In this document: positions 12,641 to 24,069 of the stretch, in pieces | How the letters are laid out: every line of letters starts with the position of its first letter | Numbering within the stretch: the first letter of the stretch is position 1 | Source: Pinus tabuliformis | Lineage: Eukaryota > Streptophyta > Pinopsida > Pinales > Pinaceae | Assembly (NCBI GenBank): GCA_031772625.1 | Contig: CM062819.1 | Coordinates: 828,103,503 to 828,167,502 of the forward strand | Length of the DNA: 64,000 nucleotides | Reading direction: 5' to 3' | The notes under the pieces: model-generated | Seen by the model: the letters and a program-made list of their open reading frames with translations, nothing else | The model's database searches: none | Told to the model about the DNA's origin: nothing | Translations under genes and position numbers: made by a program

Positions 12641-13858
12641 TTGGATGGAATTACCACTCCTCAAACTATCATGATAGAAGGATATATCAAGAAGAAAAAG
12701 GTAATAGTGTTGATTGATTTAGGAAGTACCCACAATTTTATTCATTGTAAGATAGCAAAAGAATTGAATTGCTTCCTATATCTAGCACCAGAGTGTCAAG
12801 TGATGGTTGCAAGTGGAGGAACCATAAATTGCTTTGGAAAGTGCCATAATATTAAGCTATTCATGGGAGAATATGTATTGAAAAGTCCAATGCTTTCCAT
12901 TCCAATGGGTGGTGCTGATGTTGTACTAGGAGTCCAATGGCTACAATCCTTGGGTACAATAGCTTTTAATTTTCAAGAACTTTTCATGAAATTTTCTGCG
13001 AAAGGAAAGGAAGTTGAATTAAGGGGTATTGCAGGGAAACCGGGAAAGATAATAAGCTCTAATGGTATGACAAAGCTTCTATAAAAGGAACAATGAGGTG
13101 TAATTGCACAATAATGTTCGCTAGATGTTTCCACATCAAAATCATCTATTTCTTCAGATCTCCAAAAACTCTTGGACAATCATTCCAAGGTATTTGACAC
13201 TCCCAAAGGTCTCCAACCTATTCGTGATCAAGATCATGCTATTCATTTGATTCTAGGAAGTGTTCCTCCAAACATCAGGCCGTACAGATATCCTTATGCC
13301 CAAAAGAGTGAAATTGAACGTATGGTTGTAGAAATGCTAGAGGCTAGTATAATTCAACCTAGTCAAAGTTCTTTCTTTGCTCCAATAGTATTGGTGCACA
13401 AGAAGGATGGATAATGGTGCATGTTTCCGGATTATAGGGAGCTCAACAAGCTCACTATTAAAGATAAATTTCCATTCCTGTCATTGATGAATTATTGGAT
13501 GAATTGCATGGATCAATTTACTTCACCAAGTTGGATCTTCGTTCAGGATACCATAAAATCAGAATGAAGACTGAAGAAATTCTTAAAACAACATTTAGAA
13601 CTCATGAGGTTCATTATGAATTTTTGGTCATGCCTTTTGGCCTTACTAATGCACCTTCTACATTTCAAGGTTTGATGAATTCCATTTTCAAACCCTTAGA
13701 AAATTTGTGTTAGTATTTTTTGATGATATAATAATCTACAGCAAGTCTTGGAAGGATCATGTTGAACATGTTGATAGGGTGTTACAACTATTGGAGGAGA
13801 AACAATTATATGTAAAGCTCCAAATGTTTCTTTGGAATACAAGAGGTGGAATATCTGG
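12641..13858 (+). pseudogene. Protease and partial reverse transcriptase of element B
   Basis: Protease spans about 12641-13080, with the active-site region reading LIDLGSTHNF where relatives have D-S-G-S. RT follows at about 13150-13858. It is broken by a TAA near 13410 and by frame changes near 13480 and 13710, and retains [19 protein letters not shown] and FFDDI (the catalytic YxDD box in its FxDD form). It stops at the QEVEYLG-like end of RT and is joined there to the aRH of element A. There is no RNase H or integrase. Confidence 0.8.
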
Positions 13859-14040
13859 GTCTTCAGCTCAATGGGCAATATTCTGTTAGAAACCCTCAAT
13901 TATTGAGAATGTATTTGCGTATTCATCTCTTGGAAATAAATTTTGATTATATTACATATCATCACATTCCTAGGCATATGAATACATTAACAGATGCATT
14001 GGCTAATTATGTGTTAGACAGACATTTACGCAATATGTAA
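13859..14040 (+). pseudogene. C-terminal remnant of the second RNase H (aRH) of element A
   Basis: About 60 codons match the C-terminal part of E's aRH (QLNGRYSVR, NFDYITY, TLTDALAN). The final catalytic aspartate (TDALAN) is kept and the stop lies at the same place after RHLRN. The N-terminal half is gone at the B junction. Confidence 0.85.
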
Positions 14041-14185
14041 AAAACATTGTATCATAGTAAACAGGAAATATAACATATATATGTCGATAATGTTTGAGTA
14101 TAATACATCAAAATCCAAAAAATAAATATGTGTTCCAAGTACATCGTGGCTCGCAGGCCTCAAAAATGTAAATTCTAACTACAAA

Positions 14186-15822
14186 CTACTTTGTGTGATG
14201 CTCGTGATAGCATGTTACTGCTCGTACTACATGAGTCAGTGATCGGCGGATCTGATCCGACACTCCCACCGTGTGCTGCTGATAATGAAGTGGAATTTCC
14301 TCCATACATGCATACTCTAGGATTCCTCTCCTCAGGTTATTTAGATTTTGATCAATCTCCTCTTCACTATCAACTCCTTTGTAAGGAGTGACCTCGAATT
14401 AATGAGCTACACATCTAGCTATTGGGGACATCCCGATTGGTCTCTCTGGTCCAACATCTACAATTACAAAGTCAAAGTGTCACGAACACATATATTCAAA
14501 AACAATAAAAAATAAAAAACAAAACTATTTTTCTCACCTCCATCATCTAAGTCCTCTCCCTCTGGGAGTGACATGTTAGGATCACCATGGAAGTCAGTCC
14601 CGCTATATGGCCAATCCTCCACAATGATCAGTTGTCGCCTCAACCACACAAAGAAGGTGGGCTTGTAAGACATGTGCTAGCCCCCTCCAGATCTAGGCAT
14701 TAGCTCACTCAATCGAACCATTCATGGATCTCGTGGTACCGGGGGATTCACCTCCGCCAGCTGATAATGGAACAGTGGGATTCGTTCCAAGAAGAAAGTT
14801 ACTAGAACAAAGCCATATCCAAATTTCCTCAGGTTCCCTGCTTTTCATTTGGATAATTTCCACTTCATGTTCACTTTCCTGGCTTCCACCCAGTTGAAGA
14901 TAGTGGGCGCCATACAGTCCACCACATATTGGAAATGGGTTTTGTTGGACTCATGTAATGCTTGAGCCCTAGCTACTTGGTTAATGGTCAATAGCATCAA
15001 CTTCAATACAAGATCATTTATTGTCATAATGTCGATCTTTCCACTTGTAGATTTAAATATCCTGGAAAATGTTGTGTAAGGAGCATGTTTACACTCGCCC
15101 CAATAGGCATGGCTCCATACAATTGGACTGGTTCCCCTCTGTGGGATAGTTCAGTAATAAAGTAAATGTATAAAGTCTCCAACTCCAGCTCTTGGTCATG
15201 GATCACAAATACCTCCCATCCAATGTCCCATAGACTGATCAGGTATTGTAGTAGTTCAGGTTGAGCCTGTAGCCCTGGTGTCAGAAAGAACTTGAGGAGC
15301 CCATAGTTCCTCAATGTATCAAGACAATTTGGATCCCCCAAGGCCAATTGATCTATTCTTTATTGTTCACGTTCTTTCCACTAAATCACCATTTTATTGC
15401 CTTGATTTTCCTGCAAACACCCCACATTTAATTTAGCATCAGTCTTTGAAAGGGAAATTTATGATTCTAAGCATTAAAATTGGGCAAAAACTCGAAAAAT
15501 TTAGTTCTCTACGCCGACGCGAGTCCCAGTGTTAAAAGTCAATGATTGGCACGTTCTCGTGCCTCGATCCCGCGCCGACCGTCGACAATTTTTTTGTTGT
15601 TGCAAAAGTATTATCAAATCCACTAAAAATAATGTTAAATGCTTAAAAAATAGGAATCAATGCAAAGAGTAGGGCCACAACTCTTACCTGCAACAAATGG
15701 TTCGATGATCGACTCCCTGGATCTGCAACAATCCGCTCTTGAAGATTTAAGGAAAAAGAGGGTAAAAAACCACTAAAATGAGGTAAATGGTAAAAATGTT
15801 TTACTTTTTTCCCTTTTTATAA
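14186..15822 (-). pseudogene. Decayed antisense spliced gene of element A
   Basis: It runs opposite to gag-pol and matches the antisense gene of E in architecture. A TATA box (TATAAAAA, 15822-15815) lies 134 nt before a first-exon donor (CAG|GTAAGAG, intron from 15687), against 132 nt in E. Intron 1 ends at TTTGCAG|G (acceptor at 15411), and exon 2 begins at 15410 with an ATG about 20 nt in, as in E. Exon 2 ends at GGAG|GTGAGA (14538) and exon 3 begins at 14457 after TTGTAG; intron 2 is 80 nt, against 81 in E. The coding part has several stops (among them TAG and TAA in early exon 2 and TAA in exon 3). The C-terminal 60 residues still align with E, including QHTVGV, and the final stop (14188-14186) is close to the same position. 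Confidence 0.8.
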
Positions 15823-17228
15823 ACTTTTGACATTATTTTAGGGTTTTAAAGGCATTTTTCGCCATTTTACCTTAGAAATGGATAATGTGTTTGCTTCTTT
15901 TGCAATGAAAAGTGATGGTTTGCCGATGACGATGCAAAACTGGAGTCATATTTAAGCTCTTTTCCTGACTCGTAAAAAAATGGAAATGAAAAGATTGCTA
16001 AGTATTTTTCCCTTTTTTACTCGTTTAAAAAAAAATGGGGAGTCTGCTTTAAGCTCTTTTTCGACTCTCAAAACAGGAAAAGATTGTTGTGATGTTTTCA
16101 TTTTGACCTTGTAAACGGTTCCAAAATGTCGTTTACCCAGTATACGTTTACCCCTTTTTTGGGTTGGGATAAACTATTTATGAAAAAGGTACTCAGTTGA
16201 CATGACCAAGAGGTTCTCTCGAGTATTATTTTCTACCTTTTTGGGCTTGAGAGAAAACTTTACGAAAAGGGACCTTTTGGAGTTTTCTTTTCAGTGTCTT
16301 TTTCAAACTATCTAAACATGAAAAATATACTGAGTTTCACCTTTGTCAGACTCGTTAAAAGATTAAACAACATCGGATTTGTCACCATGATGGACATGAG
16401 CTTCTCCTTCCTAGGGCTCGTTAATCTTACTAGGTCAGATCCGTTTGAAGGATGGAATTATATTGCAAGCATATGCTATCCCATTCAAGCTTGTGATAAA
16501 AAATAATTGGGGTACCTGCTAGAAATGGTGGGGGAAAATGGAAAATTTTTACCAATTGTGTCGGCAGTTTGTCACTCTTGAACATGACACTCTTTTGCTT
16601 CATGTCGGGTTGGGATATCCTTAGTCCACCATTTACCTTCCTGGGTTTGGGCCATATAATTTTTTCCTTTCCATTTGATCTTTGCCATGTCATCATGACC
16701 TCCGATCCTATGGATCCCAAAAGCTACCAAACTCCGGAGTCGTGTCGCTGATATGTTCAAGAGTTAATCCTTCTACAGTTTACACTCATTCCTATTTCTC
16801 TGTATCTTCCATAATCATTGCATCCTCTTGTCTCGTGTCTATGATGTGGGATACATCATGGCCCTCCTTTGACAATGTCATTTCCTATTGACTTCAGCTC
16901 ATTATCTGGGAAGTTGGCCAAGAGACTCCCTTCTAGTACCTTAGAGCTTGCATGCCCTAATGGAAAGTTCTTCGCACTCAATGACAAGTTCTCATCATTC
17001 AATTTTGATCGAGTGACTTCATGAGTATTCGACTTCAGTTCCTTATTCACACTCTGTGAATTACGTTGTTGGTACCTTGAGAGCCATTGTCATTATTGGT
17101 GGTTTCTCTCATGCTTGTTAATGGTTCACATCATTGACTAGTAATCAAGTGACTTTCTAGCATGTTCGACTTCGACACATCTATTCAAATGTTGGAATTT
17201 GTAATTTGATTAGGTCGTGTTGGAGTGT
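15823..17228 (+). other. 3' non-coding region of element A with stem-loops
   Basis: Non-coding and alignable with E 57120-58510. It carries stem-loops TCTTTTC/GAAAAGA (15958-15964 with 15988-15994) and TCTTTTTC/GAAAAGA (16055-16062 with 16077-16083); further ones are decayed. It is interrupted at 17229 by element C and resumes at 35983. Confidence 0.7.
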
Positions 17229-18079
17229 TGTTGGGCATGGAATCCACCCAAGGCATGTTTTGGGGCTCAAAGCCCAATTTTTGATCCAATCTTGTTGTAA
17301 AGCTCCGCGAATTGTAGGCTTGGAGCGCGAATAGTATGATAGAGTCACAGGGTTGTCTGCCCTAGTTTTGTAATGTAATGTCGGCTGGGTAGACCTACCC
17401 ATGGTCTGCGGACCATGGGATTGTATAGATAGAGTGAGCTCTAAGTGTAAAGAGATATAAAGAAGTAGAGAGATACGAAGAGTCTAAGTGACTACGTGAA
17501 GTGTGTCTTTGGGTCGTAGAGTAGGGGAAGGCTCTGCAGCTGAGTGCGAAGAGGCCTAGTAGTCTATAGCTAAGTGTGCAGGGTGGAGTTGAGTCTGTAA
17601 CCGAGCAAGGAATTAATAAACAGAACTTTTATCATAATTCTATGACTATTCTTGGGTTAATGCATGTTTGATATAATTTGCAAATATACTATGTATTTAC
17701 TGCGCACACCTGTATGAATGGTTTATGTTGTTAAGTATAACTTAAAACACGCAAGTAGGCTAAAATAATCAACTAACATTGGAATACCAATAAGGTATTG
17801 GGTACTAGCGTAGAAGTGCAGCGTTCAGCCCCCAAGTAGGGCTTCACGAAGGCAGTATATCAGATTGCAAGGTATGGGAAAGTGCGCAAAGAAACCTACG
17901 CACAGGGTCGAACCACAGACCACTTAAACTCATCAGACATCTCCAAGGTGCGAAAACCTGGTTCTAGCACCCTTGTATACTACTTCGGGTGAGACCTCAG
18001 TCCGCACTTTGCAGAATGTTTCTGCAAGGGCCAGTAGTACCAGATTTGTTTGGCTAACTCAACTCTGAATAAGGCAACA
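17229..18079 (+). repeat. 5' LTR of element C
   Basis: It starts TGTTGGGCATGG and ends AAGGCAACA. It matches 35086-35977 but lacks about 30 bp near its end (after CTCTGAAT). The inner inverted sequence CCCATGGTC-x-GCGGACCATGGG near 17397-17420 is shared by all four LTRs of this family. Confidence 0.85.
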
Positions 18080-18123
18080 AATGGTTCCGTTGATGGGACT
18101 GGGATCTGCATAAGAGATGTCTG
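18080..18123 (+). promoter_or_regulatory. Primer-binding site region of element C
   Basis: Directly after the LTR comes AATGGTTCCGTTGATGGGAC. D has the same site with TGGTTCCATTGCTGGGATT. The position and the TGG start fit a tRNA primer site; I cannot name the tRNA with confidence. Confidence 0.6.
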
Positions 18124-20080
18124 ATGTCGAATTACTAGAATCCGACAAAGAAAGGAATTGAAGAGTGGTTGGATAGAACGATTCACGAGTTCGCAGCGCA
18201 GGAAAATACGAATCTGTGGCTATCAAAGGAAGAGTGGTTAGATTGCTACTTGTATACTAAAATGCATGAAATTTTCTTTTCATCCTTCCCCTCTGAGTTG
18301 TACGAGTGGATCGCAATGCTAACAGACAGTTAAGAAAGGTGTAGGCTCGACAAACCTATTGTGTGGACTCCAGAGTTGTTGCACATACTAGAAACATCAA
18401 AAGATAAGATTACACACGTTGTGGACCATTGGCTCAATTGAATTGTGGGAGGGTTTATCACCAAGTTCGCAGTAAATACTTCAATCAGCTATAGCGAGGT
18501 GGAACAACGCTTCCTCAAAGGACCGCGAGGTAAGTACATTAAATCTTTGAACACTTGGATTAAAATTCTACTGTGTGAAAAGCGGTTTATGTGAATAAAT
18601 TGATGTTTGGGGCTATGCAAAGTGGAAGGATCTACATAAATGAAGGTAGCGCAGAACTAGAGTCTAGCCCCTTGATTTCACATTCACGGGACAGCGAGGA
18701 AGAGCTCACGAAAGTTTCACCAAGAAGTGTGATCAGTCTGATAACGCACCGAATTCTGCGCATACCATCCCCACCTACACCACCACAAGTTTCAACATCT
18801 TCACTCCTGTCATCGCCCACACCACCTCTGCCACCATCACAGTTCAATATGGCGAGCGCGATAAACTTGTCGGTGTTCAAAGGAGTAGGAAACAAAGATC
18901 CAAACCAGTTTTGGTTTGTGGTAAAGGTTGTATGGGAAGCGCAGGGAGTCACGGATGACAATATAAAGAAAGCAACGTTGATCAACACTTTGCAGGATCA
19001 CGCACTGACATGGTACATTCAACATTCCAATGAAAACCCACACATAGGGATTACGGATATCCAAGCTACGCTAAACAAGGAATTTAGTAGGCCAAAATCA
19101 AAGACACAGTCGATTATTGGATTTATGGAAATCGGGATGCTTCTATGCGAGAACCCCTGGGAGCTAGATAAGAGACTAAAGTGTATGATTCCTAAAGCCA
19201 ACATGACCTTGATGGATGGGCAACATCGCGCATGGTTCGTAGCATTGCTAGCGCCGCATCTAAGGAACGCGCTGTCACAATTGAAGCTATCCACTCAGGC
19301 CGAGGACTTGGAAATTGCAATGAGACTGCATGAGACCCCGATACAAGATCCTAACTTGGGAGTCCAACAGATCCATGCGCAGTTGAAAAACTTGTGCCTT
19401 GAGATGCAGAGTTTGAAACAAGACAAGACAGCTCGCCCAGAAGCACGCGAGGAGGTATGGTGCATAAAGTGCAAAGGCCAGGGACATGACAAGGACCATT
19501 GTCCACTATTTGTGAACTACCTGGCAGTAGGAGGGCCAATGCCATTGAGACTAGAGGCACAAGCAGGATCGAGCGCGTCGCCTACATTATGGTGTGTGAT
19601 TTTTCAGATAGGAGGAAAGCATGCTACAGATAACTGCCATCTATTACAGAAGTATACGCAGAGTTCCCAATAGTTGTTCTGTAATTTCTGCAAGTTGGTA
19701 GGTCACGATGAGCATACCTGTAGAAGTTATGAACTGATGATGGATCGAACTCCTACCTACATAGCTCAGACCGAAACACGAGCCCTTGATCAAAATTCAG
19801 GGATGGTGCACACTGGATTTTAGGGGCATGGACGAGGTCAAGGTGGAATGGGACCACGAAGAGGTCGCGAACAGCTGACCTATTACAATTGTGGAGGGCC
19901 AAGGCATTATGCCCACGATTGTACAAATCCAATGAGACCATCATGCTTATATTGTACCCAGTTTGATCATGAGACAGAGGACTGTCCCACACTGATAGCG
20001 AGGTTGCGCGATAAAGGAGCACTCCAACCTCCCCCGAATCAGAACCTGCAAATGATGAGGTCTGAGTGACGCGAGGAAGA
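18124..20080 (+). pseudogene. Gag of element C
   Basis: The start is taken at 18124, matching the ATG of D. The reading is broken by early stops, then open from 18591 to 19673 (360 residues). A proline/serine-rich linker precedes the capsid core (SVFKGVGNKDPNQFWFVV ... DHALTWYIQ), as in Retrotrans_gag proteins. Cys-rich knuckles follow (CIKCKGQGHDKDHC), and further CX2C-type clusters sit at 19880-19990 (YYNCGGPRHYAHDC and CLYCTQFDHETEDC), giving an unusually long zinc-knuckle tail. It would package RNA into particles. Stops near 18136, 18450 and 19673 make it inactive as it stands. Confidence 0.8.
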
Positions 20081-20189
20081 CCGGAATTTGAATATCGTGC
20101 TCTGAAGTGGTATTATGATAGGAGATGACAAATGCAAGCAGCTTGAAGAGAGTGCCTAGGTTTGCAAGGCTCCAATAAAGGAACTAGAA

Positions 20190-21087
20190 TTTGATTTGGA
20201 GTGCGCTAAGGAGACATTCATGGAAGCTAAGAAGAGCTTCACGGAAGCCTCCACTTCAAGGAGTAAAGACAAATTGGAACTAGAAATGGACCCATCAAAT
20301 CTCACTACCTTTTTCGAGACATGCATGAAGCTACTGCGTGACAACAATGCTGTGAAGGGACTGCAAGAAGTCATCACTAGATGTGCTGGGACCGTGCTAG
20401 GAGAACCGCGCGTAGTCTGGAAGCTCAGGAAGCACAATGCCAACAGGAAGAGAGATGAGATTGACCATGTAGATCTGGGAATATGAAATCGATCAAGTGA
20501 TTTTGGATTTAGGATCAGACGTGAACATCCTTCCAAAGTAGACATGGGAATGCATGGGACAGCCTGCATTGCAATGGTCTCCTAATCAATTGTGAATGTT
20601 GAACCAACAAAAGATCCTACCCATGGGAATATTGCAGGGAATAACAGTGGATATCGAAGGTGCGAGCGTGCTTGCGAATTTCGAAGTGATAGAGATTGTT
20701 GATGACAACAATCCCTATCCCACGCTACTAGGAATATATTGGGCCACTGACATGAATGGAGTGATAAATCTAAAGAAGTGCAAGATGATTTTCGAGAAAA
20801 GGTCACTACGTGTAGTGGTACCTTTAGACCCTGCGGAAGGATCGCGTTACACAGAGCCAGTGTGCGACTATGAGAGTGAAGACGATCTAGACTATATCTA
20901 CAAGATAACCACATGGGAGAAGGATTGGGTGAATCCAACAGTGGATGGCAGGATTTCGTGGGAGCGCAAAAGCTCCTGCACCTCAGATTTGGATGAAGAG
21001 ATAGAACGATGGAAGAACCAGTTACACGAAGTAACCACGCTCAACTGCAACATGATGACAAGGTCGCTATGCTGCATGAAAACATAG
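20190..21087 (+). pseudogene. Retropepsin region of element C
   Basis: The active-site region reads ILDLGSDVNILP near 20505-20540, the D-x-G of aspartic proteases. The C-terminal part has NPYPTLLGIYWATDMNG and VVVPLDPAEG. It would cut Gag. The segment at 20196-20486 before it is a charged linker. A few stops between 20480 and 20600 separate the pieces. No RT follows, although pol would be expected next. Confidence 0.75.
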
Positions 21088-21099
21088 GTAAGAGATCTA

Positions 21100-22560
21100 T
21101 CTATGTATGATAGTTGAGTGAGGTGGATGATTTCCTGAACAAATTTGAAAGAGAAGTACTGGAACAGAACCGTTTTGACACTCTGAAATGGGCACTGCGT
21201 GCTATGCCCACAAGATGGTGGGGTACGCACCAAGGAAGTTTTGAGGACTAGCATGATTGCAGAAGGATGATTTTCATGTGGTTTGGAAAGCCTTAGATGT
21301 AGATGAAAGTTGGGTATGACGGACAAAACAGCCTGTGCGCCCACCTCTCCACATGGGTATAGGCATATGGTGCGCAACCTACATGAATGCACACCATCCT
21401 CGCGATAGGAAACATGACCAACAAGTAGGATTAGACAAGACGATGGCATGAACGATGACTAGGAAGTATGATAAAACCAAGCGCACCAAGGATTATCTGC
21501 GTGGAATCCTTTGACAAAGTATGCGAAGTACTGAACGCAATCCACCATATGAAATGCACTGACTAGGATTTTCACGTACCAACGGTTATATGGGATTATA
21601 GGACCATGTGAAAAACCCTAATCGCATAGGCACTTCCAAAGCTAAATATGAAGCAATTGTTGTAATCCCTATGGAGCATGCGAACCCTAGTCTCTGCACA
21701 GTGGCACCCATAGATACGATGGTTCTCAAAGCCTGGAAAGGAGGGATCACATAGCCACCAGGAACAGAACACATGGGACTTGAGGAAGAAATCCAATAGG
21801 GAAAACTTAGACTCCACGAACTTGAAAAAGAAAGGGTATGGTTAAGGAAGAAAAGTGCTTTGATGGACGTGGAAGTCAAGAGGATGGAGGACGAAATAAA
21901 GAAATATTTTCTCGGCAAAAAGACCATAATGGTAAGGCAGGAAGCATGTGATCCTGATGACAAGGTTAAGACCTATTGCCGTGAATTGATTAGTCTGATG
22001 CCTTGGCTTGGACCGCATATTGCTAAGCATAGTGACTTGGGTAGCGCGTTGCAAATGGTGAAGTGCGCGATGCTGACCGTAACAATACAAGGTGGGGATT
22101 CTCCAAGAACCGAGATGGAGGATAGGATGGAACTCTACACGGGTGGTGTGACCACCTGACTAGCCAAGGGAAGGATAGTCTTAGCACTCCAGGCAGTTGG
22201 AAGGGAGTGCGGGACTATAAACTATTCTGCCCAGGAGCTGCGCAATATTGGAGATGCGCGTAGAAGCAAAGAGTCACAAGGTCCACAACCGCGCACTGGG
22301 GGTTGCGATGCCATGTGGGTTGGCCAAAAAGTGACCGTTGAAGTCACTATTCATGATGGAATGCTCGACTTGAGGCCAAATGGATTAGGCGGCAGGAATT
22401 TAACACACGATTTATGGGCAAGATTTGGGAAAATCTACCACCAAGAAAGCATTAATGAACCAGAATTAGGTGGAATGGTCAAATTAGAATTAAAAAAACA
22501 CTATAAAATACAAAGGGCTGCCTAGCAAACAACACTTGGTCATTTGCGAATTGAGCGATT
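21100..22560 (+). pseudogene. Second capsid-like region and degraded sequence of element C
   Basis: Near 21118-21300 the translation reads VDDFLNKFEREVLEQN and MPTRWWGTHQGSFED, typical of a Gag capsid domain and distinct from the Gag at 18.6-19.7 kb. Beyond about 21500 the frame is full of stops, with short conserved islands (for example 21860-22160 and 22313-22525) also found in D. I cannot assign a function to the islands. Confidence 0.5.
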
Positions 22561-22579
22561 CAGAAGAGCCCTGAGTATT

Positions 22580-23166
22580 GTGAGCCTTGCATTGATTAAG
22601 CCCCTGAATTCACGAGTGATAGATTGCTACACAGCTACAATGATAGCAACTAAGGATGGTATGGGGATAGAAGAGGTGACCACCGGCGAGGCCACACAAA
22701 CTCTAACTATGGAGGATGCTCCATAAGGTGCCGAGATTGTGGCAGAGATCCCCAAATCACCACGTACACCAAGTTCTAAGAAGGATAAACAAGCAATGGC
22801 TCTCATACACGTGTCCCCACGGAACCCGCTGCGCAACAAACTGTCATTGGAAGAGAAGGGTAAAGTTGTCACTATAGATACAGATGAAGAAGAAGAAGAT
22901 TTGAAGGCCCTTAGCATTGCCGAGGAAGAAGACAAAGGCATAGATGTGGATACTCAACCTACGCTCTCTACGAAAAAATTGTTCGCCTATGTCCTCCAGT
23001 GAAAAAGGAAGGCCAAAGTGCCTAAGGACCTGGAGGAGACCAAGAGTTAGCTCCAGACCCCAGTCCTCCCAGATGGCATTATGTTTGAAGGCACGCACCT
23101 GGGCCACGTGCCGACCATGAAATTTGAATATTGGGACCTCACTGATCGCGAGAAGTTCCCTCACCT
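22580..23166 (+). pseudogene. 3' ORF of element C, first part (interrupted by D)
   Basis: An acidic, lysine-rich start (HVSPRNPLRNKLSLEEKGK, then a DEEEEDL run) leads to GIMFEGTHLGHVPTMKFEYW-like sequence. The frame meets element D at 23167 and continues at 32539. The joined product aligns with the D copy (27023-24560 minus). Unrecognised; see the second part. Confidence 0.6.
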
Positions 23167-24054
23167 TGTCGGCTTGTATGGGCCTAACCCAGGTCCAAAG
23201 GTGATTTAGCCAAGCAAATCCCAGTACTACTGGCCCTTTTAGCCACAGTCTATGGAGCGCGGACTAAGGTCTCACCCGAAGTAGTATGGGAGGGTGCTAG
23301 AACTAGGTTTCCGCACCCTGGGGATGTTTAATGAGCTTCTAGAGGTCTGCGATATGACCCTTCGTGTACATCGCTACGCACACTTGCTATCCCTTCGCAT
23401 TCTGCGATGCTGCTTCTGCGCAGCCCTACTCAGGGCACAACTCATATAATACCCAAGTCCCTTGCTATTTAATCTGTTATTATCCGATTACTTAAGTTGT
23501 TTAGGTAATACTAATGATTATTACAACATATTTAGCAATCATATCAATGCGCACGATAAATAAATAGTATAAATGTAAAGAAGGCAATGCACAACAGATA
23601 CACAAAAATAGGAATCAACTTCTCTTTATTAATCTTCAATCTAGATTATAGACTCGACACTGCCCTACGCACTTAGCTACAAGGGTCCACGCACTCAGCT
23701 ACAGACTCTACTAGGCCTCTGCACACTTAGCTGCAGAGCCTCTTCCTACTACTACGACCCAATACACTTAGAATCCTACTCTAAGCTCGAACCATTCGTA
23801 CTCTTTTCTCTATTCCTTCCTAGATATCTTTACAACTTAGAGCCTTGATCTATTTATACAATCCCATGGTTTGCGGACCATGGGTAGGCCGACATGAATT
23901 TACATTACATTACAATACTTTAGGGCAGACAGTCCTATGACTCAACCTATACTTCGCGTTCCGTGCCTGCAATTCGTGGAGTTTTACAAAACCTTTGACC
24001 AAAACTTTGGCTTTAAGCCCCAAAACATGCTGTGGGGGGATTCCATGCCCAATA
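23167..24054 (-). repeat. 3' LTR of element D
   Basis: 888 bp on the minus strand, starting TATTGGGCATGG (TG mutated to TA) and ending GCCGACA. It is preceded on the minus strand by a polypurine tract GTGTTGGGGGCC. Confidence 0.85.
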
Positions 24055-24069
24055 GGCCCCCAACACAAT

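Larger units (their letters stand above)
10465..13858 (+). mobile_element. Element B: truncated short-LTR Ty3/gypsy element in A
   Basis: B begins with a 333-bp LTR (TGTTAGGTCCC ... ATAACA), a Met-initiator-type primer site, gag, protease and the first part of RT. It ends abruptly within RT at about 13858, where the sequence passes into the second RNase H of host A. The RNase H, integrase and 3' LTR of B and the integrase of A are all missing, so one deletion spanning both elements is the simplest reading. The PBS type, short LTR and RT sequence suggest a chromovirus-like gypsy clade, which I infer without a chromodomain to confirm it. Fragment F (43188-43952 and 60001-60605) is the same family. 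Confidence 0.85.
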
